From positions 182,966,713-183,030,712 of the forward strand of contig NW_026542595.1 in assembly GCF_028750875.1 (NCBI RefSeq): a stretch of DNA of 64,000 nucleotides, given 5' to 3'. The stretch is from Macrosteles quadrilineatus (taxonomy: Eukaryota > Arthropoda > Insecta > Hemiptera > Cicadellidae). The notes below the pieces were generated by a model that did not search any database, was not told the origin of the DNA, and worked only from the letters and a program-made list of their open reading frames with translations. The position numbers and the translations under genes were made by a program. Every line of letters starts with the position of its first letter. Within the stretch, counting starts at the first letter, position 1. This document shows, in pieces, positions 60,402 to 64,000 of the stretch.

Positions 60402-62608
60402 ACCAGGCTGCACAACTGGCACAACAGCTGTTTCGGCGATCGCGTAAGGGTAGTGTAAACGATACGAGTAGAAAATGTTAAATACAAGCCTTGGCGAGTG
60501 CCTTAAAAATTTCTACAAGTGTCGTTAACACTATTTACGCGAGTTGTGTGCACAATTAACCTGTGACAGTATTTTAATTGCCAAAAAGCACTACTCAAAA
60601 CTTAAAAAGAGAGGTAATTTTTTCTTTACCCCTCATTGTCTCTGACAGTAATGCAACGAATCATCGCACCAATCGTTAACAATTAAATTGGACTGGACAA
60701 CTGATTAGTTGAAGTCCGAAGCATTACAATTTTACTTCTTCTCTCTCAATCCTTGGCCCTATCTGGGTACCAGTGGTGGTTATATTTTGGCCCTTTAGTA
60801 GTGGTACCATATAATTCACCAGAGAACAGTTACATGCCCATATAAGTAGATATCTATTATATATTATGTTTCAGTGATAAATGTAGAATATAATAATATG
60901 CTTTTAGGCGTAGTAGCAAGAGGTTTGCAAATTTTTGGATTATGCAAATTAGAAATGTCTAAATCAACCCGCAAAAATCATAAAAATAATGTTTTTATCC
61001 ATATTATCCAAATGTTAAGGTTGTGTAAAATATGATTCCTTACGTAGAAATGTCTTTTTTTTGGAATACGCATAAAAATAAAATTTAAAAAAAAACTACA
61101 ATACTATTTTAATTACCAAATTTTGTTTCATTGTTGTATGAGAAATAAATTTATTGCATCAACAGTAAATAAATATTATACTGCTGTAACAATTCAGTAT
61201 TTTCACAAAAATTTTCAATAGAATAATTTAATTTTTACCATATGTTTTTATTTTTATCAATATGTCAATCCATCCCCCTTTATCAAACCTTGTATAATAT
61301 ATGGCCAAACAGACCATTAGACCAATAGGTTATTGATTCAATACAATATAATATAGAACATTTTCAAATAACCTTATTTCATGTAAATATATAACTACAT
61401 ATCTGCACACACATATATATACATACCTACAGATATATATACATATATATACATACCTACATATCTACATATATATACATACCTACATATCTACATATAT
61501 ATACATACCTACATATCTACATATATATACATAGTTCTGTAGCCTATAACTTTTTGTAACAAAATTGCTTCAAATTCAATATAATTTTACTTCAATAACT
61601 TTTCAAAATTCAAATTTAGCTCTATAGCAAATGAAAATTGTTATAATATATGTGTGAACAGTTGCCTACATTTTCCGTGATAAAGTCAGCATTGACATAT
61701 GTGAACGCAACAATGCATCAAACCTTCCTCACTTCTAAGAGTGCTGAGCTAGTATGAAGATATAAACTGTAAACTGCATATTTTAATATAAAATTTTTTA
61801 AAAAAGTGCATATATTTGGAATAAATTAGTGAAATTTTATTAAAGAAGATCCGTCCTTGTTACAAACATTAATAACTACAATACATCAAGAAATTTAACT
61901 GTGAAGAAGACATCAATTTTGGTGAGATCACTCCAGTAGACATTTTCTTTCCTTGGATAGAAGCCATTAGAATATTTTTAAGCCAAACTTTTGAACTTTT
62001 GTACCAGAACTTTAAAGTCAAGAAACTAATAGAAGCTTATTCAGAACATTAATTAATTCAACCTATCAGAAAATAATTCGAACATAATTTATATTTTAAA
62101 ACAATATTTAATTAGGCTATATACTGTATAATCACAAGATTAAATTCAAACGCTGCTCGATCACCCCACCTGAGATAAAGATCCATGCAATAAACCCCTC
62201 AACCTAAATTAGGACTATTGTAATAGGCCTAGCCTAAAGCTTAAATTAGTAAATTCATTTGCCACCCTTTGTAAACTTTTATTGTGAACCCTTAGTTTCT
62301 TTTCTTTTACCATCAATTTTGTATTGTAATGAAATAAATTTAAGTTTAGATACTGTACATGGAGTTTCCATTGTATTCCTAGCTTACAATGGTTACACTG
62401 CATAATTTAAGAGTAAAAGCTCTTTCTAAAAATATATAGTTAAATGTAGTTGAAATCGAAATTTCCTGAGTAATTTACGTCAGAATGTGAAATGTTAACA
62501 TTTTTTACGAAAACATAATTTTTATGACCTTTTCAAAACTACATAAAATTGTTATATCCAACCTCAGATTCGGAGATATATAAATTGTAGGGAATTTATT
62601 GCAGTTTC
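60402..62608. other. Central AT-rich spacer between the inverted arms
   Basis: There is no transposase-like ORF in 2.2 kb. The only structured part is the 26-bp minisatellite at 61422-61535. The minus-strand ORF at 62215-62403 has no recognisable domain. The spacer may be the unmatched core of the arm-bearing element. Confidence 0.55.
61422..61535 (+). repeat. 26-bp minisatellite, about 4 units
   Basis: CATACCTACATATCTACATA recurs at 61452, 61478 and 61504 (26-base period), with an older first unit at 61422. Units are nearly identical. It lies in the centre of the composite. Confidence 0.85.
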
Positions 62609-63352
62609 AGATGGCGATGGAAACGATCCACCACCAAAATATATTTTGAACTCTCTTCTTTTACAAACTATATTTCTCGCTACATAATAGTAGCTCAATA
62701 CCATTATATATATATATATATATGAAAATGAATCCTCAGAATCTCCACCTTTCTAAAAGTATAATATAAGTCTCAGCTTGAACTGTACTCGCCATTAATA
62801 GTTACGGTAGCAGGAACAATGACCGCGACGCGTTTTGCGCCTTGTTTGTGTTATATTTATTGGATCTGAGGACTGTATAGCTGTTAAGTTATGTACCGCA
62901 ATAGTTTCATTATACAGAAATACTATTTACCTATTGTTTACTACTCTCAAAAGTTGTCAATTAAAACATTAGTGGTTCTAAACAACAACAAAAACCATTA
63001 TACTCCTGATTATACTTATCGTAAATTTAAAAATATAATTTTTAGTAACTTCTTGTCAATTTCCGTGAAACTACTACATAATCTCTTTGTTGAATGCATT
63101 TTTGTGCACAGTTTGACATGTCTAACGTATTCATATGACTTTTGGTTCTTGAGATATAAGCTATTTTGTGCGCGGCGGCCCCCCGGGCGGCCCCCCAACT
63201 TCTCCCCCTCCTCCCCATGTTATTAACCACCTAGAAATGCGACAACATCGATTTTCTTCATCTAATAGGTACCCATAGCAACAATCAAAAGTCAAATTTC
63301 GTTACACTTTTATGCATGCTCAACCCCCCTCAGCGCCTGGACTATAGGTCTA
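62609..63352 (-). repeat. Right ~0.74-kb inverted arm
   Basis: This is the inverse complement of 59678-60401 with few substitutions. The GC-rich part (63165-63215) differs slightly in length, with GGCGGCCCCCCGGGCGGCCC against GGCCGCCGCGC on the left arm. It ends in CAGCGCCTGGACTATAGG at the right junction, which continues into SINE tail sequence and the 12-A run. ORFs at 62891-63226 and antisense are chance. Confidence 0.88.
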
Positions 63353-63399
63353 GCCTGAAGTAATGTAAAAGGCAAAAAAAAAAAATTGGCACCTTAGGG

Positions 63400-64000
63400 A
63401 ATTTTTTCAGGTCCTTAATTTTAATTACAAGGAGTGAAGGCAAGTTGTAGAGAACACTGAACAAATCTTATTGAAAGCAATGCTCTAATTTTAAACACAC
63501 ACAAAAATAGACGGACACAAATAGACTTCTTTTAGCCTCTTGTTGTGTAAACATTTTCAAGCCATGTAAATAAAATAACTTTTATTCTATTTTTATTAAT
63601 CACTAGTTTCCTAAAGTAAAGTTCAGTTACGATTGTATAATATAACTTACTAACGCCACTTGTTGTGTCTAACTTAATAATATAGCTTAATTATGTAGAG
63701 TTTATTAGATTGGGAATTTTATTGTTCAGTAAAATATTTCTGGGAGATTATATTCAATTAAACCCTACTATTGTGCTTGAACAATTATAATGTAGCCTGT
63801 GTAAGCCACTCATTGAATGTAAAATTAATAACCAAATTAATTTATGTCATTGCCCTACTAACAATAGACTCTTTAGAAACTAATTAATGATAAAAGCATT
63901 GTGAATAAAAGGATGACTAGTGGAAAGTTTACTCAGGCAAATGCCGTAGATCTCTAAAGAACATTTCAATGTTTGTAAAGTTTTAATTAATTGATGCTAA
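63400..64000. other. AT-rich stretch, no gene seen
   Basis: This is flanking sequence after the right target duplication. No ORF, repeat or signal could be supported to the end of the window. Confidence 0.55.

Larger units (their letters stand above)
59561..63399 (+). mobile_element. Composite retro-unit bounded by 14-bp TSDs
   Basis: TTGGCACCTTAGGG at 59561-59574 is repeated exactly at 63386-63399. Just inside the left copy is a tRNA-like SINE head, and just inside the right copy is a run of 12 A (63374-63385). That is the standard outcome of LINE-driven SINE insertion. Between head and tail lie two long inverted arms and a 2.2-kb centre. The simplest history is a SINE of about 140-180 bp later split by a long inverted-repeat element. 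No protein is encoded anywhere in the unit. Confidence 0.75.

Noticed and set aside
62891..63230. ORFs on both strands of the right inverted arm
   Set aside because: The frame is not preserved in the matching left arm, so there is no coding selection.

Overview
This is an AT-rich (about two thirds A+T by eye) eukaryotic window with no intact host protein-coding gene and no bacterial-style organisation. The repeats it carries are a CR1/Jockey-type LINE, tRNA-derived SINEs, a non-autonomous Helitron, several terminal-inverted-repeat MITEs and satellites. That mix suggests an animal nuclear genome, most likely an arthropod (probably an insect). The order cannot be fixed from the sequence alone. 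Almost all short ORFs look like chance readings of AT-rich or repeat DNA.

The best reading of the whole is the interior of one or more very long introns, or an intergenic desert, repeatedly invaded by transposons. The strongest host-gene hint is on the + strand: two sites, at 21041 and 44732, each join a complete 3' splice signal (CTAAC branchpoint, pyrimidine tract, CAG) directly to a consensus 5' splice site (GTAAGT). This is the layout of recursive-splicing ratchet points in giant insect introns. A candidate 82-nt coding exon lies between them at 25551-25632.

Layout. 1-9.5 kb: mostly unique AT-rich DNA, with a paired E2F-type motif at 300-328, repeat-family-A copy 1 (4239-4693) and an old tandem duplication (8544-8765). 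9.5-11.8 kb: a block with strong A-over-T strand skew, probably a decayed element. 12.4-14.1 kb: a tRNA-like relic and a 5'-truncated LINE reverse transcriptase (minus strand). 16-24 kb: family-A copies 2 and 3, copy 3 holding a perfect 59-bp-arm palindrome, and the first ratchet candidate. 25-32 kb: candidate exon, LINE 3' tail, SINE relics and two MITEs. 33.7-37.5 kb: a hAT-like MITE followed by a ~2.9 kb satellite of about 23 units of 125 bp. 38-47 kb: promoter-like motifs, an intact-looking SINE, a 783-bp long-TIR element, the second ratchet candidate, a 41-bp perfect hairpin flanked by 7-bp direct repeats, and an exact 86-bp duplication. 48-49 kb: Helitron-like end and a second LINE fragment. 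53.9-55.3 kb: family-A copy 4 with a 641-bp Helitron nested in it. 55.8-58.8 kb: small tandem repeats and a hairpin. 59.56-63.40 kb: a composite with a tRNA-SINE head, ~0.7-kb inverted arms, a 12-A tail and perfect 14-bp target-site duplications.

The mobile elements record an order of events: family A is older than the Helitron and the palindrome nested inside it. The SINE head and tail bracket the large inverted-repeat unit at the right end.
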